Below, piece after piece: positions 15,855 to 24,851 of a stretch of 64,000 nucleotides of DNA (positions within the stretch are counted from its first letter, which is position 1; each line of letters opens with the position of its first letter). The notes under the pieces are model-generated. The model was not told the origin of the DNA, did not search any database, and was given only the letters and a program-made list of their open reading frames with translations. The position numbers and the translations under genes are program-made. The DNA comes from Salinispirillum sp049115955 (GTDB lineage: Bacteria; Pseudomonadota; Gammaproteobacteria; Pseudomonadales; Natronospirillaceae): NCBI GenBank assembly GCA_049115955.1, contig JAGDZJ010000008.1, positions 1 through 64,000 on the forward strand. Reading direction: 5' to 3'.

Positions 15855-16654
15855 AGTTTTACGATTTTGCTGATCTCGCGGCGCCGCTTCACTTCATACA
15901 CCACGGCAAATACCACGGTGAGCAGGATCATGATGAGGCCCAGAGCGTTTACCGCGGGGGTTAGTCCGGTACGCACCTTAGAGGCAATGTACACCGTTAA
16001 AGTGGTATCAAAGCCGCGCACGAACAGCGTGGTGTTGTAGTTCTCAAACGACTGCAAAAACGCGATGACGGCGGCCGACAAGATGGCGGGCATCAAATAG
16101 GGCAGCATGATGCGCCGAAACACCTGAAAATGGCTGGCACCTAAGCTCAGGGCTGCACGCTCCAAGGTGCGGTCAAACCGTTGCAATCGCGCCAGCACCA
16201 ACAGCATCACATACGCCGCGATGAAGGTGGTTTGGGCGACCACGGTCAGAAAAATCCCGCCGCTCACGCCCATTTGCCGCCAGAAGATCAAAGTCGAGAT
16301 GCCGATGATCACGCCCGGCGTCAGCAACGGCGACAGCATGATGCCGTAAATGATGTTCTTACTGCGCCCGTGATAGGTCGACAAGAACAGTGCACAGGCT
16401 ACGCCGATAGGTACTGCGAGTACCAAAACACCTGCCGCAACCTTGATGCTGTTCAGCAGTGCTTCCCACATGCTGGTGTCGTGATAGAGGTCGACAAACC
16501 AACGCAGTGTCGTACCGCGCCACGGCCAAACGGTTGGAAAACGGCTGTCGTTAAAGGTCGCTAATGACATGATGATCAGCGGAGTAAACAGATAGATGAA
16601 GAAGAACGCCAAGTAAGCGCGTACTGCCCACTTTAAAATGCTTTGTGAATTCAT
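15851..16654 (-). CDS. ABC permease, PotC-like (polyamine-type importer)
   Basis: Inner-membrane permease (267 aa, about six helices) with the EAA-loop signature LERAALSLGASHFQVFRRIMLPYLMP. It is the last gene of a four-gene operon (binding protein, ATPase, permease B, permease C), the usual order for spermidine/putrescine-type importers. It overlaps the preceding permease gene by 4 nt. Confidence 0.88.
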   Translation of the reverse strand: MNSQSILKWAVRAYLAFFFIYLFTPLIIMSLATFNDSRFPTVWPWRGTTLRWFVDLYHDTSMWEALLNSIKVAAGVLVLAVPIGVACALFLSTYHGRSKNIIYGIMLSPLLTPGVIIGISTLIFWRQMGVSGGIFLTVVAQTTFIAAYVMLLVLARLQRFDRTLERAALSLGASHFQVFRRIMLPYLMPAILSAAVIAFLQSFENYNTTLFVRGFDTTLTVYIASKVRTGLTPAVNALGLIMILLTVVFAVVYEVKRRREISKIVKL

Positions 16655-17538
16655 CGGGCAATGTCTCCCAGTCCTACTTTGAACAAACGCATGACCAAGG
16701 CAATAAAACCAATACAGAGGATCAGCAAGACGAACGCATAGGCAGCGCCTTGATTCCAGTCGCCCCCTTCAAAGAACCAGTTGTAGATTATCTGGGTAAA
16801 CCAGCGGCTGCCCGGCGATCCCAAGAGGGCGGGCACGGCGTAACTACCGGCAGACAGCATAAACACCATGATGGAGCCGGTGGCAATGCCGGGCTTGGCG
16901 TGCGGAATGATGACGCGCCAATGCGTGCGAATCCAACCTGCACCGAGGTTGCGGGCCGCTTTCACCTGGTTGCTGTCTAAGCTTTCCATGGCGTTGTAGA
17001 GTGGAAATACCATAAACAATATATAGGCGTAAACCATACCCACCATGACGCCGCCGTCGCCGGACAAAAAGCGTATCGGGCGATCAATGACCCCAATCGC
17101 CAACAGCAGCGCGTTCAGTGGCCCACGGAACGATAAAATAATGTACCAAGAAAAGGTGCGTAGAATCTCGTTGATCCAGAACGGAATGATCAGCAGCAGA
17201 ATACATAACGCCGCTTGCCCCGGTGTGGCAACCTTCGCTAAAAAATAGGCAATCGGGTAGCACACGACTAACGTCAGCGCGGACACCAGCAAACTGGACC
17301 AGATCGTTTTAAAGAAAATAGTGCGATGGATGTCGTTGTTCCACAGCGTGACGTAGTTGCTCAGCGTGTAGGAGTCTTCCGGCCCACCGATTTGCGCGGG
17401 TAAAAGGTTGGGTTTCAGGGAGTAGTCGATCATCAATAACTGCGGCAGAACGACCAGCCCCATCAACCAGACGAATAACAACAGCAAGATGGCGATGGCG
17501 ACGGGAGCGCCAAATCGGCCAGCCAGTTGGTTATACAT
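16651..17538 (-). CDS. ABC permease, PotB-like (polyamine-type importer)
   Basis: Partner permease (295 aa, about six helices). The EAA loop reads QVKAARNLGAGWIRTHWRVIIP. It forms the transmembrane channel with the PotC-like subunit. Its start overlaps the end of the ATPase gene by 8 nt. Confidence 0.88.
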   Translation of the reverse strand: MYNQLAGRFGAPVAIAILLLLFVWLMGLVVLPQLLMIDYSLKPNLLPAQIGGPEDSYTLSNYVTLWNNDIHRTIFFKTIWSSLLVSALTLVVCYPIAYFLAKVATPGQAALCILLLIIPFWINEILRTFSWYIILSFRGPLNALLLAIGVIDRPIRFLSGDGGVMVGMVYAYILFMVFPLYNAMESLDSNQVKAARNLGAGWIRTHWRVIIPHAKPGIATGSIMVFMLSAGSYAVPALLGSPGSRWFTQIIYNWFFEGGDWNQGAAYAFVLLILCIGFIALVMRLFKVGLGDIAR

Positions 17539-18628
17539 GAGGATCCCCCGTCATGCTGTTCCCTGTCATAACAACTGCGTCGCTGGTGCGATAGCTGAGT
17601 TCGACGCTGGTACCTGGGTGCAGCAATTGCGGATCTACATCACTGCGTAATTGCACGCTGATCGGCTGTTGGTTGGCATTGCTGTGCGTTGTCATCATCA
17701 GTACGGAGCCTTCAAAGTTCAGCTCGCGCACCGTAACGGTTAAGCGGTTGTTGGTGTTGGCTTCGCGGCTCAACAGCTCTGGGCGAATAAACAGAGCGGC
17801 CTTGTCGCCGGCTTGCATGGGGTGAGCGGTATGGCCCGACAGCTTACCCAGTGGTCCGCAGTCGATCACCGCTTCGTTGCCTTGCACACTGACAATGACA
17901 CCTTCAAGGCGATTGTTTTCACCGACGAATTCGGCGGCAAAGGGCGTTGCAGGCTGGCGGTACAGGGTAATTGGGTCGGCGACCTGCTGCAGTTGGCCCG
18001 CAGACATAACCGCTACACGATCAGACATGGTGAGCGCTTCGCCTTGATCGTGCGTGATGTAGATAAAGGTGATGCCGGTTTTGCGCTGAATGTCTTTCAG
18101 TTCGGCGCGCATGTGTTGGCGCAGTTTAAGATCGAGCGCGGACAGCGGCTCGTCGAGCAATAATACTTGGGGTTCTACGGCGAGCGCACGGGCAATGGCG
18201 ATGCGCTGCTTTTGTCCACCCGACAGGTCGGCGATTTTCTTATCGCGGCTGCCCGGTAGGTCTACCAATTCCAGTAAGCGGTCTGATACTTTGGCGCGTT
18301 CTTTTTTGCTGACGCCGCGCACCTCAAGGCCGAATTCGATGTTTTCGGCAACACTCATCAAGGGAAACAGGGCCAGATTCTGAAAGATCATGGAAGTGGG
18401 GCGTTTATTGGCCGATACCTTCGTCATGTCTTTGCCGCCAATGTGTACGGCGCCTTCCGTGGGCTGTAAGAAGCCACTGATCATGTTGAGTATGGTGGTC
18501 TTGCCGCAGCCGGAGGGGCCTAAGAAGCTGAAGAATTCCCCCGACTCAATGCGTAAGTCGGTGGTTTGTACGGCGGTGAAGTCGTCAAACTTCATTTTTA
18601 CGTTATTGAGATGAACACTGCTGTCCAT
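17531..18628 (-). CDS. ABC transporter ATPase, PotA-like
   Basis: Import ATPase of 365 aa. It has Walker A GPSGCGKTT (about 38-46), signature LSGGQKQRIAIARALA, Walker B VLLLDEPLSALD, an H-loop histidine, and a C-terminal TOBE/MOP domain (about 285-355) typical of polyamine and ferric-type importers. It energises uptake by the two downstream permeases. The gap to the binding-protein gene holds a strong hairpin. Confidence 0.92.
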   Translation of the reverse strand: MDSSVHLNNVKMKFDDFTAVQTTDLRIESGEFFSFLGPSGCGKTTILNMISGFLQPTEGAVHIGGKDMTKVSANKRPTSMIFQNLALFPLMSVAENIEFGLEVRGVSKKERAKVSDRLLELVDLPGSRDKKIADLSGGQKQRIAIARALAVEPQVLLLDEPLSALDLKLRQHMRAELKDIQRKTGITFIYITHDQGEALTMSDRVAVMSAGQLQQVADPITLYRQPATPFAAEFVGENNRLEGVIVSVQGNEAVIDCGPLGKLSGHTAHPMQAGDKAALFIRPELLSREANTNNRLTVTVRELNFEGSVLMMTTHSNANQQPISVQLRSDVDPQLLHPGTSVELSYRTSDAVVMTGNSMTGDPHV

Positions 18629-18674
18629 GGTTCATACTTCCTCGTGTTTCGGTGTAAAAGCATCGCCCGACAAA

Positions 18675-18704
18675 ACAACATCGGGCACTGCTGCCCGACG
18701 TTGT
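18675..18704 (-). terminator. Intra-operon hairpin between binding-protein and ATPase genes
   Basis: A 13-bp stem with one mismatch (ACAACATCGGGCA / TGCCCGACGTTGT) around a 4-nt loop. On the transcribed minus strand it is followed by TTTT. It lies 17 bp after the binding-protein stop. It probably terminates part of transcription or protects the upstream mRNA, giving more binding protein than ATPase. Confidence 0.6.
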
Positions 18705-18721
18705 TTTTCAGTCGCGATTGA

Positions 18722-19834
18722 TCAGGCTGACAAATACCGATCCTGGTATTCATTACGCAGAGCGACATACCATGGCTCTTGGATAGGCCACCACCACAGG
18801 TTGTCGAGGTCGCTTTGGGTGTAAGAGTTCTGGAAGAACGCTTTGGTTTCGGGTGGCAACAAGGCGTCGGCGCCGCGTGACGTCGAGTTGTAGCCGGTGG
18901 CTTTCACGAACATGGCACCCGCTTCAGGCGTGTAGTACCAGTTGATGAACTCGTAAACCGCGTCAACATTCTGCGCGTTCTTCGGTATTACGAAGCCTTC
19001 CATCCACGCCATCGCACCTTCAACCGGTGCTGCGTAAGCGATAGACTCGCCTTCTTGGATCAGGTTGAACGCGGTGCTGTCCCACGTTTGACCGATCACG
19101 GCGCCGTTGGCACGGAACGCACCTTGCGCTTCGTTTTCGGTGTTCCAGAACTGGGCGATCATGTGCTTGTTTTCGGTCGCCACTTTCAAAATGACATCGA
19201 AGTTCGCCCGCATCGCGGTTTCACTGGTGTAAGAGTCGAGCAGAGGGAAAGGCAGTTTACCCTGCTTTTCCAGCCACAAACCGATGCCCACCAAAGCAGA
19301 GTGGCCGCGCACGGTTACCCCGTCGGCGTGTTCTGGCTTCCACAGGTCGCCGTAGCTCAACGTGCTGCGGTTGATGTTGGTGAATTCGGTGTTGTAAGCG
19401 ATGGCTTCGGTACCCCAGTCAGACGGCGCGAAGTAGCGCTTGCCGTCAACAACGCCGCCGACTTCAGAGCCGGTAATGGCGCTTTCCAGAGCGCCATCCC
19501 AGTTGATACGACTTACGTCGAGTGGCTGAATAAGGTCGAAGTCGAGATAACCGGGCACACGATCCACAGTAGGCATGATGATGTCAAAACCACTGCCATC
19601 GGTGGCGCGCAACGAGTTCAGTAGCTCGTCGTTAGTGCCGTAAGGCGTGAACGTGGCATTGATGCCAGTCTTGGCGCGGAAGTCATCCAGCATCTCGTTG
19701 GTGATGTAGCCGGCCCATGCGTAGATACGCAATTCGCGGCTCTGCGCCAAGGCGCTGTTGATGTAAAACGGACTGGCGGCTAAGGCGCCTGCAGCGGCCG
19801 ATCCTTTGAGAAATTTGCGTCTTGAAATTGTCAT
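18722..19834 (-). CDS. Periplasmic binding protein, PotD-like (polyamine-type)
   Basis: Solute receptor of the spermidine/putrescine family (COG0687-like), 370 aa. The N-terminus SRRKFLKGSAAAGALAASPF is a twin-arginine signal, so the folded protein is probably exported by Tat; cleavage is near ALAQS. The mature start ELRIYAWAGYITNEMLDDF is typical of the family. The substrate may be putrescine, spermidine or another amine. The 160-bp upstream gap is very AT-rich and holds the inverted repeat ATTGAA-6-TTCAAT (19864-19881), a possible operator. Confidence 0.88.
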   Translation of the reverse strand: MTISRRKFLKGSAAAGALAASPFYINSALAQSRELRIYAWAGYITNEMLDDFRAKTGINATFTPYGTNDELLNSLRATDGSGFDIIMPTVDRVPGYLDFDLIQPLDVSRINWDGALESAITGSEVGGVVDGKRYFAPSDWGTEAIAYNTEFTNINRSTLSYGDLWKPEHADGVTVRGHSALVGIGLWLEKQGKLPFPLLDSYTSETAMRANFDVILKVATENKHMIAQFWNTENEAQGAFRANGAVIGQTWDSTAFNLIQEGESIAYAAPVEGAMAWMEGFVIPKNAQNVDAVYEFINWYYTPEAGAMFVKATGYNSTSRGADALLPPETKAFFQNSYTQSDLDNLWWWPIQEPWYVALRNEYQDRYLSA

Positions 19835-19994
19835 TATTGCGGCTCCATTTCTTGGTTTAGAAAATTGAATGCTTGTTCAATTTACTATCCGATGAAACTA
19901 TGACTTTTTGATGACAATATAAAGTTATCAGAGAGGATAGATTTTAAAAATGAATTTTAAGAACTAATAAATAAAAATAAAGACAAATAAGTTC

Positions 19995-21059
19995 TCAAAA
20001 GTCGCCAGTAGTCGGTTTGTTCGAAATGTGGCACGAAGTTTGGCGTATGACAACGCGAGTGGGTATCCGCTGTGAGCGCACAGGTCTGCCTTCTAGCGTG
20101 TCCATTAAGGCATTTACCAGCAATTTTCCACCTCGTTTTATCTCCTGATGGATGCTGGTCAGTGGCGGTATGCTGACGGCTGCCAAGTCAATATCGTCGT
20201 AGCCGATCACCGCGACATCACGTGGAATGCGCACGCCGTGTTCATGCAGCGCTTGCAGTGCTCCGAGGGCGAGATTATCGCTGGCGGCAAAGAGGCCGTC
20301 GAAGGGTTGCGGTTGACCACTGATCCACTGCTTTAGGGCTCGGTAGCCGCTTTCGGGAGAGAAATCATCGGTAAAAACGGGTGGTGGTACTTCAATGTGG
20401 GCTTGTCGAAACGCTTGTTGGAACCCAGCGTAACGCTGCCTTATCTCCGTGTGTTGAATGTCACCTAAAAACAGGGGTAGGGTGCTGCCGGACAGTATCA
20501 ATTGCTGAGCGGCTTGTTGCCCGCCGAGCAAGTTGTCACTGCCAATGCAGGTATAGGGTGTGCTGGCATCGGCTTGGCCCCATACAACAAAGGGGGCATC
20601 GGCGGCAAGCAAGTCTGAAAAACTCGCTTCATTCGCGCCGCGCCCAATCACTATCAGCCCGTCGGCACGTCCATTTTGCAAAAGGTGCTCATACCACATG
20701 CCGGGCTTTATATGGGAACTGGCAAACAAGAGTCCGTAGTGTTGTTCATTCAGCGCATCGGCTATGGCTGAGGTGATGGTGGTCATGAAGGGGTCCGCTA
20801 GGCTTTGCGTCGTACTGTCTTCACGGGTGCTGTCGTGATTGATCACCACCGCTATGATGTGGCTGCGCTGTAGGCGTAGGTTGCGTGCTCCGATGTTGGG
20901 GCGATACCCCAGTGATTGCGCAATCCCTTGTATTCTTTCGCGTGTGGCTACGTTGATGGCAGGATTATTGTTGAGTGCCCGCGATACCGTAGACTCTGAC
21001 ACGCCCGCGAGTCGCGCGACGTCGGCCATTGAGACGGTACTGTTGGATGGCTTGGGCAT
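19995..21059 (-). CDS. LacI family transcriptional regulator
   Basis: The N-terminal helix-turn-helix SMADVARLAGVSESTVSRAL (about 10-29) and hinge helix are followed by a periplasmic-binding-like sugar domain (354 aa in total). It is divergent from the phosphorylase operon, with a perfect palindrome in the shared 156-bp gap, so it most likely represses that operon and itself. The inducer is presumably maltose or a related glucobiose (inference). Confidence 0.9.
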   Translation of the reverse strand: MPKPSNSTVSMADVARLAGVSESTVSRALNNNPAINVATRERIQGIAQSLGYRPNIGARNLRLQRSHIIAVVINHDSTREDSTTQSLADPFMTTITSAIADALNEQHYGLLFASSHIKPGMWYEHLLQNGRADGLIVIGRGANEASFSDLLAADAPFVVWGQADASTPYTCIGSDNLLGGQQAAQQLILSGSTLPLFLGDIQHTEIRQRYAGFQQAFRQAHIEVPPPVFTDDFSPESGYRALKQWISGQPQPFDGLFAASDNLALGALQALHEHGVRIPRDVAVIGYDDIDLAAVSIPPLTSIHQEIKRGGKLLVNALMDTLEGRPVRSQRIPTRVVIRQTSCHISNKPTTGDF

Positions 21060-21115
21060 ATTTTTAGTTATTTTTTGGGAGTGGACACGCGCATTATCGA
21101 CAAATAAATCAAGAT

Positions 21116-21129
21116 TGCAATCGATTGCA
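21116..21129. promoter_or_regulatory. LacI-type operator palindrome
   Basis: TGCAATCGATTGCA is a perfect 14-bp palindrome with the central CG typical of LacI-family operators. It lies between the divergent regulator and phosphorylase genes, 56 bp from the regulator start and 86 bp from the phosphorylase start. Confidence 0.65.
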
Positions 21130-21215
21130 TAATGACTACACTTACCGTCCCCGGCCCTTGGAAACTACACTGAAGGGGGCAGGCATCATTAAAGATAACG
21201 CATAAGGCACCCACT

Positions 21216-23564
21216 ATGTCCCGTCACCCTTCATTGGATTCAAGCCGACTTGGCGAGCACCCATGGCAGATTACCGAAACCGGCATCAGCCCAGAGCATT
21301 GTGGCTTGAACGCCAGCCTGTTTGCGCAGGCCAATGGGTTTATCGGGGTGCGCGGTACCTTGGAAGAGGGGTTGGCGGGGCATGAGCAGGCTGCGGGTTG
21401 CTACTTAAACGGCATTTATTCGTCGGAACCCATTGCGTACGGTGAAAGCGCTTACGGCTTCGCACGCAATAATGAGTCCATCGCCTCGGCGCCGAATCCG
21501 TCGCAGGTGCAGGTGTTGATTGATGATGTGCCGGTTGATTTTACTCAGGGTGAATTGCTGGCATCTGAACGCACACTGGCCTTTGATACTGGAGTACTGA
21601 CACGTCGTACTCTGTGGCGCTCACCGGCAGGCAAAACGCTGGAAATCAATACGCAGCGCCTTGTCTCTCTGCGCGAGCGGCGTTTGGTTATGTTGTCCTA
21701 TTCAGTAACAGCGGTGGATTTCAGTGGTACAGTTAGCCTCGTTTCCTTGCTGAGCAGCTTGCCGCCGGTTCTAGGCAAGACAGACGACCCACGCGTGGGT
21801 GCGGGTGTGAAGGTGGAAGATATTCAGCCGGTATCCAGTGCCGCCAATGAGCGCAGAGCGCATTTGGTGTATCGCTTGCGCAGTACAGGTTTTTATATTT
21901 CGGCGGCGGCGGCCTACAGTTTGGTCGCACCCAATACTCCGCGTTGTTCTGCGATTGAAAGCGAGCATCAGGCTGGCGTCCGTTTCAATATCGACTTGCA
22001 AGCCGGAGAACGGGCCGAGCTAACCAAACACGTGGTGTACGCCGCCGGACGTGAAGATAATCTTGCGACCCCTGAGTCGAGCTTGCTGCCGGAGCTGCAA
22101 CGCTGCAGCACATGGCCTTTCGCCGAGGCCGTGACAGCGCAAAAAGCCATCATGGATGAGTTCTGGGCGACATCCGATATCACCATTGGCGGTAACGCAG
22201 CGTTGCAACAAGGCATGCGTTTTAACCTGTTTCACCTTTTTCAGTCCTTAGGGCGCGACGGCTTTAATAACATAGCGGCCAAAGGCCTAACGGGCCATGG
22301 CTATGATGGCCATTATTTCTGGGATACAGAAATCTACATCCTGCCGTTCTTCTTGTTCACTCAGCCTGATCTGGCCAAGAACCTGTTGCAGTACCGTTAC
22401 AACCTGCTGGATGCGGCGCGCCGACGCGCTCGTGATTTGGCAATTGATAAAGGGTGCCTGTTTCCGTGGCGTACCATTGGCGGCGAAGAATGCTCAGCGT
22501 ATTACCCCGCAGGCACGGCGCAGTATCACATCAACGCCGATGTGGCCTATGCGGTGAAGCAATACCACCAAGCGACCGGTGATCATGACTTTATGCGCGA
22601 TGCGGGCGTCGAAGTGGTGCTGGAAAGCGCTCGTATGTGGATGTCGATCGGTTTCTTTAACGTGCGCATGGACAATCAGTTCTGCATCAACGAAGTGACG
22701 GGTCCAGACGAGTACACCGCCTGTGTGAACAACAATTTCTTCACCAATGCGATGGCGCGCACGCATTTGCACTACGCTTTTGAGCTGACGGTGTGGATGC
22801 AAGAGCAGTACCCAGCCGCTTGGAGCGAATTGCGCCAGCGCCTAGAGTTGGAGGCCAATGAGCCAACACTGTGGCAACAAGCGGCCGAGCGCATGTATTT
22901 GCCCGTCGACGAAGCGACCGGCATACACATGCAGGACGACAGTTTCTTCAACAAAAAACGCTGGGATATTGCACAGACGCCCGCCGACAAATTCCCGTTG
23001 TTGCTGCATTACCATCCGCTGGTTATCTATCGCCATCAGGTGTGTAAACAAGCCGATACCGTGTTGGCTATGTTGTTGTTGAGCGACCAGTTCACCCTGG
23101 AGCAGAAGAAACGTAACTTCGACTACTACGAAGGCATTACCACGCACGACTCCACCTTGTCGGCGTGCATTCACAGCATCATCGCCAATGAAGTGGGTTA
23201 CGCCGACAAGGCATTACATTACTTTTCTGATGTCACTCGAATGGACCTCGACAACAACCATGGCAACACCCAGCACGGCATTCATACCGCGTGCATGGGT
23301 GGTGCGTGGATGTGCGTTGTACAAGGCTTTGCCGGTATGCGGGTGCGCCACGGTTTGTTGCATTTTGCGCCGAGTTTGCCCGCCGGAATGACGGATTGCA
23401 CGTTTCATCTGAACTATCAAGGCGCATTGCTTAAAGTAGAGATCGATACCCGGCAGGCGCGCTACGAATTGGTGAAGGGTGATAAATTGGTGTTCAGCCA
23501 AGGTGACCTGTCTCAGACGCTCACCGCCGAGAACCCTATTGTTACCTTAGCGCTGGCCGCTTAA
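21216..23564 (+). CDS. Glycoside hydrolase family 65 disaccharide phosphorylase (maltose phosphorylase type)
   Basis: 782 aa with the GH65 layout: N-terminal beta-sandwich, (alpha/alpha)6 barrel and C-terminal beta domains. The general acid is E493 in CINEVTGPDEYT, and GYDGHYFWDTEIY is the conserved barrel text. Such enzymes use phosphate to split an alpha-glucobiose, giving beta-glucose 1-phosphate and glucose. The following gene makes the mutase that consumes beta-glucose 1-phosphate, which confirms a phosphorylase rather than a hydrolase. Maltose is the likeliest substrate; trehalose, kojibiose or nigerose cannot be excluded from sequence alone. There is no dedicated sugar transporter or signal peptide, so the disaccharide must arrive by another route. 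Confidence 0.88.
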   Translation: MSRHPSLDSSRLGEHPWQITETGISPEHCGLNASLFAQANGFIGVRGTLEEGLAGHEQAAGCYLNGIYSSEPIAYGESAYGFARNNESIASAPNPSQVQVLIDDVPVDFTQGELLASERTLAFDTGVLTRRTLWRSPAGKTLEINTQRLVSLRERRLVMLSYSVTAVDFSGTVSLVSLLSSLPPVLGKTDDPRVGAGVKVEDIQPVSSAANERRAHLVYRLRSTGFYISAAAAYSLVAPNTPRCSAIESEHQAGVRFNIDLQAGERAELTKHVVYAAGREDNLATPESSLLPELQRCSTWPFAEAVTAQKAIMDEFWATSDITIGGNAALQQGMRFNLFHLFQSLGRDGFNNIAAKGLTGHGYDGHYFWDTEIYILPFFLFTQPDLAKNLLQYRYNLLDAARRRARDLAIDKGCLFPWRTIGGEECSAYYPAGTAQYHINADVAYAVKQYHQATGDHDFMRDAGVEVVLESARMWMSIGFFNVRMDNQFCINEVTGPDEYTACVNNNFFTNAMARTHLHYAFELTVWMQEQYPAAWSELRQRLELEANEPTLWQQAAERMYLPVDEATGIHMQDDSFFNKKRWDIAQTPADKFPLLLHYHPLVIYRHQVCKQADTVLAMLLLSDQFTLEQKKRNFDYYEGITTHDSTLSACIHSIIANEVGYADKALHYFSDVTRMDLDNNHGNTQHGIHTACMGGAWMCVVQGFAGMRVRHGLLHFAPSLPAGMTDCTFHLNYQGALLKVEIDTRQARYELVKGDKLVFSQGDLSQTLTAENPIVTLALAA

Positions 23565-23589
23565 ACCCTATTTGAACGGAGTAATCTAG

Positions 23590-24246
23590 ATGGCTGAACC
23601 ACGTTTTACCGGTGCCGTGTTTGACCTCGACGGCGTTATTGCCGATACCGCACGCTTTCACTTTCTGGCGTGGCAGCGCTTGGCGCTGGAAGAAGGCTTT
23701 GATATACCGCATGAAGTAGACGACCGAGTGAAGGGCGTCGATCGTATGGCGTCGTTGCGGATCGTGCTGGAATACACCGATCGGCAATACAGCCCACAAG
23801 AACAAGATGCGTTAGCCGCGCGCAAAAACGGGTACTACGTAGATTTGATCGCCGGTCTGACTCCGGCTGATATGTTGCCGGGTGCCGGCGAAGTCTTGCG
23901 TACCCTGCGTGCTGCAGGAATTCCCGTTGGTTTAGCGTCGGCCAGTAAGAATGCGCTGCCGGTGTTAAAAGCCTTGGGTGTACTGGATGACTTTGACTAC
24001 GTGGTGGATGCCGCGACCGTCATCAACGGCAAGCCTGACCCGGAGATATTCCTGAAAGCCGCAACAGGCATCGGTGTTGCACCGGAAAACTGCGTTGGCT
24101 TTGAGGACGCTCCGGCTGGCGTAACGTCTATTCATCAGGCTGGCATGTATGCCATCGGGGTGGGTAACCCTGAACTACTGCGCGAGGCCGACGAAGTGTT
24201 TCCGACCTTGGCCCACATCAGTCTAGCGCGATATTTTAAGCTCTAA
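23590..24246 (+). CDS. pgmB: Beta-phosphoglucomutase
   Basis: HAD-superfamily mutase (218 aa) converting beta-glucose 1-phosphate to glucose 6-phosphate. The nucleophile and acid/base are D12 and D14 in VFDLDGVIADTA. Further family text: substrate loop, GLASASKNA (motif 2), GKPDPEIFL (motif 3 lysine) and GFEDAPAGV (metal-binding acid pair). It is 25 bp after the phosphorylase, with a GGAG ribosome site, in one operon. Its end overlaps the convergent mgsA by 4 nt. Confidence 0.93.
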   Translation: MAEPRFTGAVFDLDGVIADTARFHFLAWQRLALEEGFDIPHEVDDRVKGVDRMASLRIVLEYTDRQYSPQEQDALAARKNGYYVDLIAGLTPADMLPGAGEVLRTLRAAGIPVGLASASKNALPVLKALGVLDDFDYVVDAATVINGKPDPEIFLKAATGIGVAPENCVGFEDAPAGVTSIHQAGMYAIGVGNPELLREADEVFPTLAHISLARYFKL

Positions 24247-24686
24247 ACTTTACGACCCGTATAGTAGGAAAAGTCGGGCTTCTCCGGCCGGTGCTTGTCG
24301 TCGGTCATGTACGCTGAGGTCAGTATGAACTCTGCGGTGGCTCGATTGCAGGCCACCGGGATGTTCCACAGTGCCGCAATACGCAACAGGGCTTTGATGT
24401 CGGGATCGTGCGGCTGGGGCTCTAGCGGGTCCCAGAAAAACACCAGCAAATCTATCTTCCCTTCGGCGATCAACGCGCCTATTTGTTGGTCGCCACCCAA
24501 TGGCCCGCTCAGCAGAACGGTGATGTCGTCGCGCTTCAAGCGTTCACCCAGTAAGCGGCCGGTGGTGCCCGTGGCATAAAGCTTCAACGGCGAAAAGCGT
24601 GTGTTGTTGTCGGCTACCCATTGTGTCAGTTCTTCTTTTTTGTTGTCGTGCGCCACCAGCGCCACACTTTTAACTGCCATATTCAT
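24243..24686 (-). CDS. mgsA: Methylglyoxal synthase
   Basis: Converts dihydroxyacetone phosphate to methylglyoxal and phosphate, an overflow bypass of lower glycolysis. Family motifs are clear: VALVAHDNKK, YATGTTGRL (phosphate binding), LSGPLGGDQQIGALI with the catalytic Asp, and FFWDPLEPQPHDPDIKALLR. The ATG at 24686 gives 147 aa, close to the usual 152; an ATG two codons later is equally possible, while the longer frame upstream has no homology. It is convergent with the phosphorolysis operon, so sugar-phosphate stress relief is a plausible link (inference). Confidence 0.93.
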   Translation of the reverse strand: MNMAVKSVALVAHDNKKEELTQWVADNNTRFSPLKLYATGTTGRLLGERLKRDDITVLLSGPLGGDQQIGALIAEGKIDLLVFFWDPLEPQPHDPDIKALLRIAALWNIPVACNRATAEFILTSAYMTDDKHRPEKPDFSYYTGRKV

Positions 24687-24851
24687 TCTCGATGCGTTGT
24701 TATCCTTGCAGGAAGTGTACACAAGGAATGGCAGCGTAACCACTGTGAAGAGCGGTGGCAGGGCTGTCTAAGGGCTGCTCTGTGCACTCTGTCAGCATCG
24801 TGTATACTGATGAACGTAATAATGTACCGGTCAATAACAGGATGTGCAGCC

